Shown here: piece by piece, positions 11,237 through 22,715 of the stretch
Layout: every line of letters begins with the position of its first letter
Position numbering within the stretch: position 1 is the stretch's first letter
Source: Geosiphon pyriformis
Taxonomy: Eukaryota; Glomeromycota; Glomeromycetes; Archaeosporales; Geosiphonaceae
NCBI GenBank assembly: GCA_016748015.1
Contig: JAAOMT010000762.1
Span: 671,401-735,400 of the forward strand
Length of the DNA stretch: 64,000 nucleotides
Direction: 5' to 3'
Position numbers and translations under genes: made by a program
The notes under the pieces: generated by a model
What the model was told of the DNA's origin: nothing
Database searches by the model: none
What the model saw: only the letters and a program-made list of their open reading frames with translations

Positions 11237-12787
11237 ATGAATGATTATTTATATTTGCCACAACAATCAGAAGAACACTTTGAAGCACACAACAAAAACG
11301 ATCTAGACTTTATTGAACTCAATTCTTTGCCCTCCTGCTTGATTTGCTTCCCCATTAAAGATCAATCCAGTAGACAATTCTAAGATTTTTGGAACTGGTT
11401 TCTGAACAAGCATTCAGCTGAAACTTATACAGCCTATACAACTTATTACTTTGATCAAGCTTATTTTGAAGACAACTTTGAAGAAAAAAACAACAGCATC
11501 AATTAACTTTTATACTCCACAACCTTTGAACAACAGCCCTCTGATTTCGAATATCTGAATCATCAAATCCACATTTGGATTGCTGCCCATCAAGCAACTG
11601 AAACTCCCTTTGAAACAGAAGAAGAAAGCTACTAAACTGCTCCTGTTTTTGACTTTTTATCAAGTGAATTAAACTTATCTATACAAACAGTTATCCCTGA
11701 ACCAATAGCTAATAACCCTATGCAAGCAAACATTCTGGCCACCCTCCAAGGTATACAAACTGCTCTAGGAAGAAGAAACAATATCCTACTACCACTATTT
11801 AGAGGTGATACACAAGATCCAATTGAATGGTTGAATGATTTTAAAAGAGCAGCTACTACAAATCAGTATGATAATGAATACAAGTTTCAAATTGTTGGTG
11901 GCTATTTTCAAGGCTTTCCTATTACTTGGTTCTTACAAGAAACTGATGCTAGTGCTTACCAAAAAATTATTAGATGGATACCAACAAATGCTGAAGAAGA
12001 AAATATCTCTTTCACAATCCAGTTTGAAACTAAATTTAGAACTTCCATCTTAATCTCAAAATGGCATATAAAATTAGAAAGACGAACTCAAGACTTTGGT
12101 GAAGTTGTGACTGAATATGCTAAAGCAATTAAAAAGCTAATCAAACATATAGACTCTGGCAGAAACTGGACTGAAGAACAAAAGATTCACTCCTTTACAA
12201 AAGGATTGAGAACTGATCTATTATATGCTCTCTGGTCTCTCTTGGCTCTCAAAAACAATCCCACAATGGATATGACCATTGAATTAGCTCAAAAAATTAA
12301 AGATAACCAAAGAATGCATTTGGGATTCACACTTTCAGTCTTTGTTCCTGCTTCTATTTTGGCTCTTGCTTCCCAAATGGCTGCTACCTCTTTTACTGTT
12401 CAGACTCAAGATCCCAATGAACAATTAATAGATAGACTTACAGCCAATCTTGCTTGGCTATTGGAACCCTTAGTCCAAACAGTCAGAGAAAATTAACAAC
12501 CACAAAGACTTAGATTTGAGCCATGCTTTAATCAGCCCTAACAGTCCTCTTATCAAAGACAGCAAAATTATGGCCCACCTGTGTGCTACTGTTGTGGATT
12601 AACTGGACACTTCTCAAGAGATTGCAACAATCCTCCCTTGCCCTCTCCAGTTTCCAGAAACAATAACAATCAAAACAACAGATCTATCAACAACAATACT
12701 CCTAATCAAAGATCTAATCATGCCAACATCAATTTTTTTGGAAAAGATCTCCTAGTAGAAGCCACAGTTTATCAGCCTTTAAACTAG
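11237..12787 (+). pseudogene. A1 Gag (capsid and zinc knuckle)
   Basis: One frame from ATG at 11237 through 12787, broken by in-frame stops near 11380, 11504, 11632 and at 12494-12496 and in the 12540s, most explained by CAA-to-TAA. The longest open part (11720-12496, 258 codons) is a retrotransposon capsid-type domain with PIEWLNDFKRA and an alpha-helical body. The C-terminal part carries a good CCHC knuckle, CYCCGLTGHFSRDC, near 12584, then an Asn/Gln-rich tail. Gag would coat the element RNA in cytoplasmic particles. It is followed by a frame change into the protease linker, unlike families B and C, where gag and pol share a frame. Confidence 0.8.
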
Positions 12788-12789
12788 TA

Positions 12790-15470
12790 GGTGCACCTCC
12801 AAAGGGTGAGAGTGCAAGCCAAACAGAAAAAAACCTCTTTTTTGCTTTTAACTTAACTGATGATGATCATAACATAGACAAATTAGCAATCAATATCTTA
12901 AAATCAACCAAAAAGAAGAAAAAAGCCAAGATTGATTTCATATTGGATCTCAATAAAGCTTCCACATCAACAGCTGATAACAATAAACCACTAAAAGCCA
13001 AAGTTTTCAAGAATTCTTCAAAGTTGGAACCTCCAGAAATAGTGCAAAAATCTGGTCTTTATTCCATTGTCAAAAATCTCATAGAAACTCCTGCACACAT
13101 TACCTTTGGCCAGTTAATAACTTATCCCCAATTCAGAAAAGACCTTTGCAAATCTTTGATTCTTAAGAAAAAACACCAAAAACCAACAAGTGTCCAAACC
13201 AAGCTGAACTTGCTGACAACAGCAATATTGCTCCTCTTATTTGTAAGACCCAAATGGCTGGTTACTTTATTGATCTAATTTTGGACAGTGGATTATCTGT
13301 TAGTGTCATTGCCAAATACTTCTTAAAAGCAATTGGCAGAAAGATTGATGAACCATCCACACGATTGATGACCAACATACATGGTGACAAGAAAAAAGAT
13401 TTGAACATAGCCAAAGCTGTTTCTGTCCAAATCAATGGCATTAGTATTGAAACTAACATGGAAGTATCTGAAGCAAAAGAATACACCATAATAGTTGACA
13501 ATAAATGGCTCAAGAAAGCAAAAGCCTTGCTTGATTATGAACTCTGTGAACTGACCATCAGATATGGTAAGAAACCTATTGTAGTTAAGTGTTGCCATTG
13601 GACAACTCCTCTAGTACCCAAACAAAGCCAAAAAGAAGAGCAATCAGATGAGTCAGATGATGAAGAAAGTGATAAAAAAAATGAACAAGAAGAATAAAAA
13701 GAAACTGCTGAACTTGCCTACACTATCTTTACTAGCAACAGCAAACCATTAGATAATGTCAAAGCAGATAAAAAAGGAATCATGGTAAATGGCAAGCTAA
13801 TCTGCTGGCTCTATTATGATATCCTTAGAAAAATCTTTGACCAAAAGTCTGGCAAGAAAGCCAAATACAGTTATTGGTGGCATAACTCTTGTGCCAGATG
13901 CTGGTACAATAAATTTTTGTATTCTCCCAGTAATGAATGCAAATCTTGCCTGATCTATTACAAAGATTGGGAACCAATCAGTTTGATACCCAGGGAAGAA
14001 ATAAAAGAAGTATAGAAGTCCTTTGAGAATGAACCACCTGAGATCCAATCACTTGTTGTAGAACAAAGAAAACCTTCTCCAGAAGAAAAAAAAGTAGATA
14101 TTGAAAACTTATTGGCTAGAAACAGTCCAGTTATCTCAAAAAAAGGTAATACCTCTGGACAAACCCATGTAATACAACACACCATCACAACCAAAGAAAC
14201 TTGCTCCATACATTTAAAGCTGTATTAATCCAATTGTTGTAATAATGAGTTTATCAAGAAAGAGATAAACAAAATGAAAGATCTTGGATTCATACAAAAA
14301 ACCAAGAGTGAATGGACTTTCCCAGTTGTAGTGGTATCTAAGAAAGGTGGAACTCTACACTTTTGTGTTGACTACCACCAATTAAATGCTATTATTATAA
14401 GAGACATGTACCTATTCCCCAAAATTGATGCAATACTAGACAAATTCAATAGTGCTGTTTTCTTTTCAATTATTGACTTAACTGCTGGATTCTGGCAAGT
14501 AGAGATGGATCCAGAAAGCAGAAAAAAAACTGTCTTTATCATCAAGTATGGCATCTATAAATTCACAATTATGCTTTTTAGTCTCACAAATGCTCCTCTC
14601 ACTTTTCAACGCTTAATGAACAAGATGTTTGAATCAGTAAAAAAAAACTTTGTTCTAGTTTACTTGGATGATATAATAGTATACTCAAAAACCTGGGATA
14701 AACACCTTGAACATTTGCAAAAGGTTTTTGACCTGCTCAGAAATGCTGGCCTTAAAATCAACCCAATCAAATCTTTCTTTGAACACCAATCCACCCAGTT
14801 CTTTGGTTATCTTATTACAAAAGATGGAATCTTCTCTGATCCAGCCAAAGTTAAAAAAGTTCAAAACATTAGACAATCAATGAATGTTCCTAAACTATGC
14901 TCTTTTCTTGGTTTGGCTTCTTACTATTGCAAATTCATTAAAGATTTCTCCAAAATTGCGCTTTCTCTCAACCAGCTATTCAGAAAAAATGTTAATTACC
15001 ACTGGGGTACACACCAGCAAAAAGCCTTTGAAATCCTAAAGAAAAAACTTGTTACTAAACCAATCTTTAAGCAATCTGATCTGGACCAATCTTTTATCCT
15101 TCACATTGATACATCTGGTTATGGACTTGGTACTGTACTTTCACAAAAAGATGAAGATAGCAGAAAACATGCTATTATATATGCCAGTAGATCTCTCATA
15201 CTAGTGGAAAAGAACTATTCAGTAACTAAACAAGAATGTTTAGTAATAGTTTGGACTACTAACTATTGGAACCAATATTTTCTTGGTGCCAAATTCCTGG
15301 TAATAACAGATCATCAAGTCTTGGTTTGGCTGCGCAATAAAAAAAATCTGGAACATAAATGGATAACTCACTGGATACTTCATCTGGATGAATTCAACTA
15401 TAATATTCAACACCACAAAGGAGCTAATCATCAAAACACCAACATTTTCTCTAAACTTACCATCCAATAA
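12790..15470 (+). pseudogene. A1 protease, cysteine finger, RT and RNase H
   Basis: A linker (12790-13278) is in one frame. From about 13200 a second frame holds protease (LILDSGLSVS near 13268, catalytic DSG intact), a finger SCARCWYNKF..ECKSC (near 13890-13950), RT and RNase H. The 14274-15470 part (398 codons) is uninterrupted: RT has FCVDYHQLN and an intact YLDD box (14661-14672); RNase H has HIDTSGYGLG, TKQECLV and TDHQVL. Stops occur at about 13695, 14013 and 14226. The normal role is to process Gag-Pol and copy element RNA into DNA. There is no dUTPase-like domain between protease and RT, unlike B and C. Confidence 0.85.
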
Positions 15471-15534
15471 CAGTACAATCTTTTAAACCAAACCAACTTA
15501 ATTATTAATAACTCCCTCATAAACAAATACAATA

Positions 15535-16003
15535 ATGGACTTAGACAACTATTCTGTCTTAATGGAATTTTTGGATAAAGGACAATATTCACCAGACTAC
15601 ACTCGACAACAAAGAGAACATTTATGCAAACAATCAAATTTCTATTTGATCTACCAGAACCAGTTATACAAAAGAAACAGAAAAGATCTTGACTGCCTCC
15701 AAAAAGTCATAAGATTTGAAGAAAGAGAAATTGTAATCTACAATATGTATACTGATCCATTAGCTGGACATTTTGGAAAAACAAAAACAATCCAGAAAAC
15801 TTTAGCTCATTACTATTGGCCTATCTTAGAAAAAGACATTGCTGAATACATCAAAATCTGTGACATTTGCCAAAAAAGAGGCAAACCCAATTGCAAAAAA
15901 GATATCCATTCAATCTTTGTTGGTTAACTATTTGACAGAATTGGTATAAATATTGTTGGACCTTTAATAATAACTCCTAATAGCAACAGATACATTATTA
16001 CAG
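15535..16003 (+). pseudogene. A1 integrase, N-terminal half (split by B1)
   Basis: Opens with ATG (MDLDNYSV), 64 nt after the RT-RNase H stop and in the +1 frame relative to it. It contains the zinc-binding region AGHFGKTKTIQKTL...CDICQK; the first His of the HHCC set appears as Tyr. After a stop near 15925 comes the start of the core, where the first catalytic Asp is Asn (RIGINIVGPL). B1 interrupts the gene in codons for RYIIT at 16003. Removing B1 and one ACAG copy restores the reading frame into 25917. Confidence 0.85.
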
Positions 16004-16979
16004 TGTTACCAGTGGAATTTTAACTATTAATTAGCATGAAATTATCTTCATAATTTTTATTATTAAGTAGCATATTATTATTATTTCGATTATCACTTAT
16101 TAATTAGCCAAATTATCAAATATTATTACTTAATCAATAATCCGATTTGTACTATAGAAATTAAGATAATCAAATTACACAATACCTTGAACCATTTAAT
16201 ATAGTCAAAATTTGCCGAAATTAATGAAAAAATTGCTGAAATAATTAATAATTCATAGAAATAACTTATAGTTTGCCGAAATATATCTTTAGTTCATCCA
16301 AATTGTAGAAAAAAGAAAAGTGTAAGTTCAAAGACTAATACTACAACAAGTTGTATAAAAAAAGAGCTTTTCTCTTCAAGAAAATGTATCCTTCTCATAT
16401 CTTACCATAGTATTTTACTTTGAATATCTTAATTGAAACAAATCACTTTTTTTTACAAAACCAAATAAAAATTAAAAATATTTGAAAACCAAATCCCTAA
16501 AATTATTACACTTGAAATTCTCTTAAAACACAACTAACATTTTAAAATTGATTAGTTATCAATTTCAATAAGCTGTTAGTGACTCCAGGCCTGAATAGAA
16601 AACGTTTTCCTTGATAAAATTCTATTTCTTTTATATTTCTTTTATTTTTATTTATTTATTTTATTGCAATCATTAAAGTAGCCTACAGACGAGATTCCTG
16701 TAGAAGAGTTGACTTTTACAGTAAAGTAATTACACATTTTTAGTAAGCTTCTAAATGAGCAATTCCTGGGAAAGAATTGACATTTACTACAATATAACTA
16801 CATAAAGTAACTGGCAAGAAATTGGCCATTCCATTCATAAGCCCAGCAGTTCAAATTATAGGAGATAATTTGAAGATAAATTCAGTTATTGGAGGTTCAA
16901 CTACTTATAAAAAACGTGAATTTACAACAAACAGACATTAACAACATTTAGGAAAAGAGACCAAAAACCTCTGGTAACA
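16004..16979 (+). repeat. B1 5' LTR
   Basis: Begins TGTTACCAGTGG and ends CTCTGGTAACA. A TATA-like TATAAAA lies at 16354-16360. TTTGCCGAAAT-like segments recur in the first 300 bp. The last 60 bp include GAGACCAAA, which could pair with TTTGGTGCTC across the LTR/primer-binding-site junction. Confidence 0.93.
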
Positions 16980-16981
16980 TT

Positions 16982-16997
16982 TGGTGCTCTCCCATGG
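16982..16997 (+). other. B1 primer-binding site
   Basis: TGGTGCTCTCCCATGG begins 2 bp after the LTR. It shares TGGTGCTC with families A and C and then differs, so it implies a different tRNA ending GAGAGCACCA. The final ATG of this site (16994) is the in-frame start candidate for Gag-Pol, so primer site and start codon overlap. Confidence 0.75.
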
Positions 16998-19107
16998 AAT
17001 AATACAGCAACAACAAATTCAAAGTGGTGACCACACTAGACATAGCAATTCTAGAGTATTATCAGTCAATTTACACCCACTGCAAACAAAGATTCAACAT
17101 CCCAGACGGAATTAAAGTTGTCAAGAAATCAGTATACCAATACATTGAAAACTGTATCAACAATTATCTTTTTAGAAACTACAACATTTCAGAAGTGAAA
17201 AGCAACCTCTACAATAATTTAGTGCACTATTCACAATTAGAAACAGAAAACCTGAACAGTGAAACACTTGCTACCTACTTTTAAGAACTTAATTTTAACA
17301 TTATTGAGTATTGTGAAAAAAAATACTCAGTACAGTTCAAATACTCTTTTGACTTTAAATCAGAAACTGAATCAAGCAACAAAGGCAAACAAAAAATAAA
17401 ACAATACTCAAAAACCACTCCAAACACTCCAATACTACCAAAGACAACTGCCAAACACTTGCAAACACCTAAACAAGAAACCAGTGTCAAATTACCACTT
17501 TCTATTATACCATTTCCAATTTCACTTATTCAACCACAAACACTAAGTTCACTACTTAACCATTTCTTCAGACCAGAAGACTTTCAGTTACTTAGGAATC
17601 CTATTCAATAGCAGGAACCAATATCAACAAGTACCAATATCATTGATTACTTACAGGAAATCGAAAGTAATTCTTCAGAAAACTTGGAAAGCAAAGAAAC
17701 TAAATCTGAACAAGAAGAAACTATAGAAAACAAAGAAGAAATGGCAACTGCTTATATTGCAAAGATTTCAGAATTTACTGGAGAAGATAATGATACCAGT
17801 CCTCAAGAATGGCTTGACAAAGTTCAAAAAGCAAAAGATGCAAATGGGTGGAATGCAGCAAGAATGCTCAAAGCAATCCCATACTTTCTCTAAAGAACTG
17901 CAGGAGAATGGTTTGAAAACTTAGAAGAACCATTTAAAGATTGGCAAGCATTCAAAAATACTTTTCTACAACAATTTACTGACAAAAACACCTCTATTAC
18001 TCTCAGAAACTGCTTTCATAATATCAAGCAAGAAATATCTAAAACTGTTATGACCTATTTTGGAAGATTCAACAAACTTCTCAGACGAATTTGACAATTG
18101 GAAACCAATAACTACTATTCTAATACTCAGATTTTGAACCAGTTTATAGCAGAGTTAAAAGATAAACTAATTAAAAAAGTCCACTCACATGCTCCAGCAG
18201 ACTTAGCAACTGCCATTAGACATACAAAGAGCTATGAAATGGCAATGAAAGAAGCAAATTACACCAAGCTTGTAAATCTTGCAATTGGAAAAACCAGCTC
18301 AGCAGCTAAAGAGAAAATAGACCAACTCACAAAGAAAGTTGAAAGCTATTTTACAAACCAACAACAACAGTAGTAACAACCACAAAGATATCAACCCCCA
18401 CAACAATGCAATTAAAACAACTTTGGATTACCATTTAACAACCAACTTCAAAATTGTCATTATTGTAGAATTTCAGGATATTGGAAATGAGATTGCAGGA
18501 AATTACAAAGAGACCAACAAAACAGGAGTAATCAATGTTACTCTTCACTACAACAATCTTATTACCAACCTCCACCACCAACTTATTACTCACCAAGACC
18601 ACAAAACTAAAACAATTACTATCAACCAGCTTTACAGCCAATGCAGCAACAATATTAGCAACCTTTACCAATTCAGCAATATCAGACACCACCCATTCAA
18701 CAATATCAAGTACCAGCCAGAAGATTGGTTCAACATGACCAATTCACACCCCAAAATCAATTTCAGAATAACAACAACAGAATCAATCTAAATAACCAGT
18801 TGGTTCTTCGAAATTCTGGTCAGCAAAGACCCAATTATTATCATACTCAACCCAGTTATCTTACAATGCCTGAAGGATCGAATTTTCAACAACCTGCACT
18901 TTCTGAAGGTAAAGCTGCAGCACCAAGACAAAATCCTTCCAACAATACAATCCCATCAGCCCAAATTGTTCAAAATGCCAACCTCTCAGATATATTTCCA
19001 TTCGAATTTGAAGCAAATGAATCACCATTCTTGCTCAGTAATGCAGCAGCTAATGAACAAAAAACTATTACTGCCATGTATACTGAAGCTACAGTAGAAG
19101 AAAAACC
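16994..19107 (+). pseudogene. B1 Gag region of the Gag-Pol frame
   Basis: ATG at 16994 is followed two codons later by TAA (probably old CAA), then an open stretch homologous to the C2 Gag start. The capsid-type domain starts near 17740 (EFTGEDNDTSPQEWLDKV) and runs to about 18300, with stops at about 17891 and 18092. A Gln/Asn/Pro-rich tail follows. The knuckle reads CHYCRISGYWK-stop-DC near 18450; its His is Tyr and its Arg codon a stop, both single C-to-T changes, so RNA binding by this finger would be lost. It is in one frame with protease, RT and RNase H. Confidence 0.82.
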
Positions 19108-19480
19108 CATCTGACTAATTCTAAACAGTAGATTAGCTGGTAGTATTATCATCTACCAATTAATGCAACAGCTTTAAAAAACTGTTGACAGACCAGCCCA
19201 AACTGTAATTGTTACAGCAGATGGTATGAAAAAGACACCAGTAGGAGAAATTGACAATTTCCCATTTACCATTGATGAAATCACCATTTCAGTCAAAGTT
19301 TTAGTCATGAATGCACCCCAATACCAAGCTTTGGTCAGAAATGATTGGCTTCTTAAGGCCAATGCAAACTTAGATTGAGAAATTCAAGAACTAAAAATCT
19401 CATACCAAGAACAATACACCATAGTATCTGCTACTTGTAGTATTTTCAACAAACAATCAGAAAAAGCCCTAGTATTTGAA
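19108..19480 (+). pseudogene. B1 retropepsin-like protease
   Basis: Follows Gag in the same frame. The active-site region reads LILNSRLAGSI, against LILDSGSASSI in C2, so both the catalytic Asp (to Asn) and the Gly (to Arg) are gone. Downstream text (VIVTADG, QYQALVRNDWLLKANANLD) is colinear with C2. Stops occur before the active site, near 19177, and at the end (TGG-to-TGA). The intact enzyme would cleave the polyprotein. Confidence 0.8.
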
Positions 19481-19639
19481 TTTGAAGAGAAGAAGGAAAT
19501 GCCACTTACTGAAACCTACATGGCTCTTGGATTAACATCCAATTGGGCTGAGAAAACAGAACAAGAGATTTTTAAAGAATCAAGAGGATGGAAGAAAGTT
19601 AGATATTCTACTTCAGAACCACAAAAACAACCATCTTAT

Positions 19640-20290
19640 ATTCCACTTAAATGCAAAGATTGCAACAAGAAACTTTCATCAATGAGAGCATGTATTTCTC
19701 CAGAAGAGAAATATGAAACTCATACCTGCTACTTTTGCAAAGCATACCATAAAAAATGATTTGGATATCCTAAAAGGAGTGGAAAATGGAACAACACTTC
19801 TTGTCTTACATGTGGAAATATGCTACCAGAAGAATGCAACTGAATTAATGTTGCAATGAAAGGAGAAGTATGTGATCAGACCTGTCAATATGCTCTATCA
19901 ATTTCGGAAAAAGTCAGAAAAAAAGCATCATTTAATGCAATATACAACAGTGCTCTCAATAAACTCTACTACTACTCTCATAATGCTGAAATGATTTTTG
20001 ACTTAGCAATGACATTAATCAATAGAGCCACTCAAGAAGATGTCTGCCAAATGAAGGAAACTGAATACATTGAATATACTATGGAATTAGCTGGATTTGA
20101 TTATAAAAATGAAGTAGAAACCTACCACCAAATTGCAAGCCACACTTATTCAACCCAAGAAGCTCAAATTTAATAATTAGAACAAATGAACATTCAATTG
20201 TGTAAAGAATGTATCATGCTTTGTGATGACAAATAATGTCCAGAATGCTATGCTTTTAGTATTTTCTTACCCAATGAAAATGACCAGAAA
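19640..20290 (+). pseudogene. B1 cysteine-rich (zinc-type) cassette in Pol
   Basis: Lies between protease and the dUTPase-like domain in the same frame. Cys pairs: CKDC, CYFC, CLTCG and CDQTC, then after a spacer LCKECIMLC...CPEC. The same spacing occurs in C2 (CVNC, YYCRPC, CLACG, CDKAC, then LCDHCLIPC, YCNEC). Conservation between families while flanking residues vary suggests two or three structural zinc sites. I know no named domain for it. TGA stops stand where C2 has Arg (KRFGRPKR) and Trp. Confidence 0.7.
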
Positions 20291-20399
20291 GAAATCGAAT
20301 TTGAGAAACCTGAAACAAAGAAAAAAATCACAACAACACCAATCTATCTTACTCAAAACCAGCCTGCTATACAACTCAAATACTTTGATAATAATAGGC

Positions 20400-21180
20400 A
20401 AGTAATAAAACCAAAAAAAGGCTACGAAATTAATGCAGGATATAACCTCAGATATTCAGAAAAAGATACTTTGGTTCTCCAACCAAAATCTTTAACAAAA
20501 ATCAATCTTAAAATTGCTCTTGAAATTCCACCTGGAGCAATGGTTCAAATTGCATCCAGATTATTGTTGGCAAGCAAAGGAATCAATATTAGAGGAGGAG
20601 TTATAGATGCAGGATACATTGAAGATATTACCATCCTGTTGCAAAATGAAACAGACAAACCATTTAAGATTGAACATGCTGAAAAAATTGCTCAAGCAAT
20701 TTACCTACCCTTAATCAATATTTCGGGTTTACAATCAGTTAACAACAGAGAACAATTGGGAAAAAGTAAAAGAGAAATGCAAAATTTTGGTTCAACTAGA
20801 CAATTTACAGTTCCAGTAAACATAGCTTTTAATACACAAAATGAATCTTACCAGATTTTTCAACTTCCCCAACCAATTACTATTTCACCTTTTGGAGAAT
20901 ATCACGAAATTTACACTTGCTTAAAACTCACCACTACACAACAAATCTTTAAATCCAATAAACAAATTTGTTTGAAGCATGAAATCTCAATTCCAAACGT
21001 TTATATTCCCAAAGAAATAAAAAAATTTTGAGTTACATTCTACAACCCCAATAATTACCCTATTGTTTTATTAAACAAATTAGAGATTGGAATCATACAC
21101 AGCAATATTTTTCAAAATGAAAACTCTCAAATTGTCTCTAATTTCATCGAAATTGTAAGGCACACTCTATTCCCAAATCC
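20400..21180 (+). pseudogene. B1 dUTPase-like domain plus second beta-rich domain
   Basis: The five trimeric-dUTPase motifs can be followed: motif 1 NAGYNL (Asp replaced by Asn) at 20432-20449; motif 2 ASRLLLASKG; motif 3 GVIDAGYIEDI with Asp and Tyr present; motif 4 EKIAQAI; motif 5 near NFGSTR. Such enzymes hydrolyse dUTP and keep uracil out of reverse transcripts. A second conserved beta-rich stretch (VPVNIAF to YNPNNYPI) follows, with an equivalent in C2 (VPVNFTE onward). The 20471-21031 part is uninterrupted. Motif 1 is Asn in both families, so activity is uncertain even in the ancestor; a structural role is possible. Confidence 0.75.
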
Positions 21181-21249
21181 AAATATCAGTCTCATTACTG
21201 AAAACTACCACCTTTTGGAAGAAAAACTCTCTCAAATCAATATGGGTTC

Positions 21250-22648
21250 CTTAGAACCTCAACAACAAAGACAATTGAAACAATTGATAGTTGAATTTGC
21301 AGATATATTTGCAAAAGACAACAATGACCTGGGAAAAATGGATATTGTTTAACATCAGATCTATACAGAAGATGCTCTACCAAAATGTCAACAAGCTTAC
21401 AGAGTGCCATCTGCCAGCCACCAATTCATTAGAGAAGAAGTTCAGAGAATGCTCAATAACGAATTGATTCAACCATCAAGAAATCCTTGGGCCTTACCAG
21501 TAGTCTTTGTCAAAAAAAAAAATGGAAAAATCAGATTTTGTGTTGACTATTGCCAATTGAACAGTATGACAATTGGAGATGTCTACTCTCTTCCAAGAAT
21601 TGATGACATGCTAGATGCTTTAGGAAAAGCCAAGTTCTTCTCAACTTTGGACTTGGAAAGTGAATACTGGCAAGTCGAAATAGACCCAAAAGACTGACCC
21701 AAAACAGCATTTACCACTCAGGAAGAAAACTATGAGTTCAATGTTATGCCTTTTGGACTCTGCAATGCACCAGCAACATTCCAGCAACTCATAAATGTTG
21801 TATATGAAGGACTCTTGTGGCAATCAGTAGTTGTCTATCTTGATAACATTGATGTATACTCACCAAGCTTTGAAGTCCATCTCATTCACTTATAAGAAGT
21901 TTTTCAACGATTACAGAAAGCAGGATTAAAGTTAAACATTAAGAAATGTCACTTTGGAAAAACAAGCTTAATCTTTCTTGGACACATTGTAAGCAAAGAT
22001 GAAGTCAAACCAAACTCTGTAACAATCAGTGCTGTCAAAAACTTTCAAACTCCCAAAAATACCACAGAGCTACAAGGATTTGTAGAATTAGCCTTCTACT
22101 ATTGGAAATTCATCAAAGGATTCTCAGAAATTGCCAAACCACTCAATTATCTTACCAACAAAAATGTGTCATACAAATGGGCAAAAGAACAACAGAAAGC
22201 TTTTGAAACTCTCAAAACAAGATTAACAACAGCCCCAGTTCTTGCTTATTCAGACTTCAACAAATGGTTCCAACTAGCCACTAATGCTTTACATATAGCA
22301 TTTGGTGCCATCCTATTACAATTGGATGAAAATGGCCAGGAACAAGTTATTGCCTATGTCAGTAGAACACTCAAGCCAACAGAACTCAAATATGACTTAA
22401 CTGAATTGGAAGCTGCTAGGGTTATTTGGGCTCTTAAACATTTTCAACAATATTTGAAGAATGAAAAAGAATTTGACATCATAACTGACAAAATTTGTCT
22501 CAAATGACTCAATAAAAAGAAAACTGAACAAAGTGCCAAACAGTCACAATAGAATAACTTCTTAGCAGACTACAAATATATTGTACACCACAAACCAGGA
22601 AAACTATACACTAATGTTAACAGCCTCTCAAAAATAAGACAATATTAA
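21250..22648 (+). pseudogene. B1 reverse transcriptase and RNase H
   Basis: Same frame as Gag and protease. RT motifs: LPVVFVKKKNGKIRFCVDY, FSTLDLESEYWQVEI, VMPFGLCNAPATFQ. The catalytic box is YLDN near 21837, where A1 and C2 have YLDD, so RT is inactive. RNase H follows with TNALHIAFGAILLQ (first Asp now Asn), TELEAARVIWALKHF and ITDK. Stops at about 21347, 21695 and 21893 and after ICLK near 22506 fit CAA-to-TAA or CGA/TGG-to-TGA. The frame ends TAA at 22646-22648. Confidence 0.87.
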
Positions 22649-22715
22649 TACTAACATCAACACCAACAAAACACCAACAAACTTAACAGCAGAACAAACA
22701 ACAAAATCAACAACA

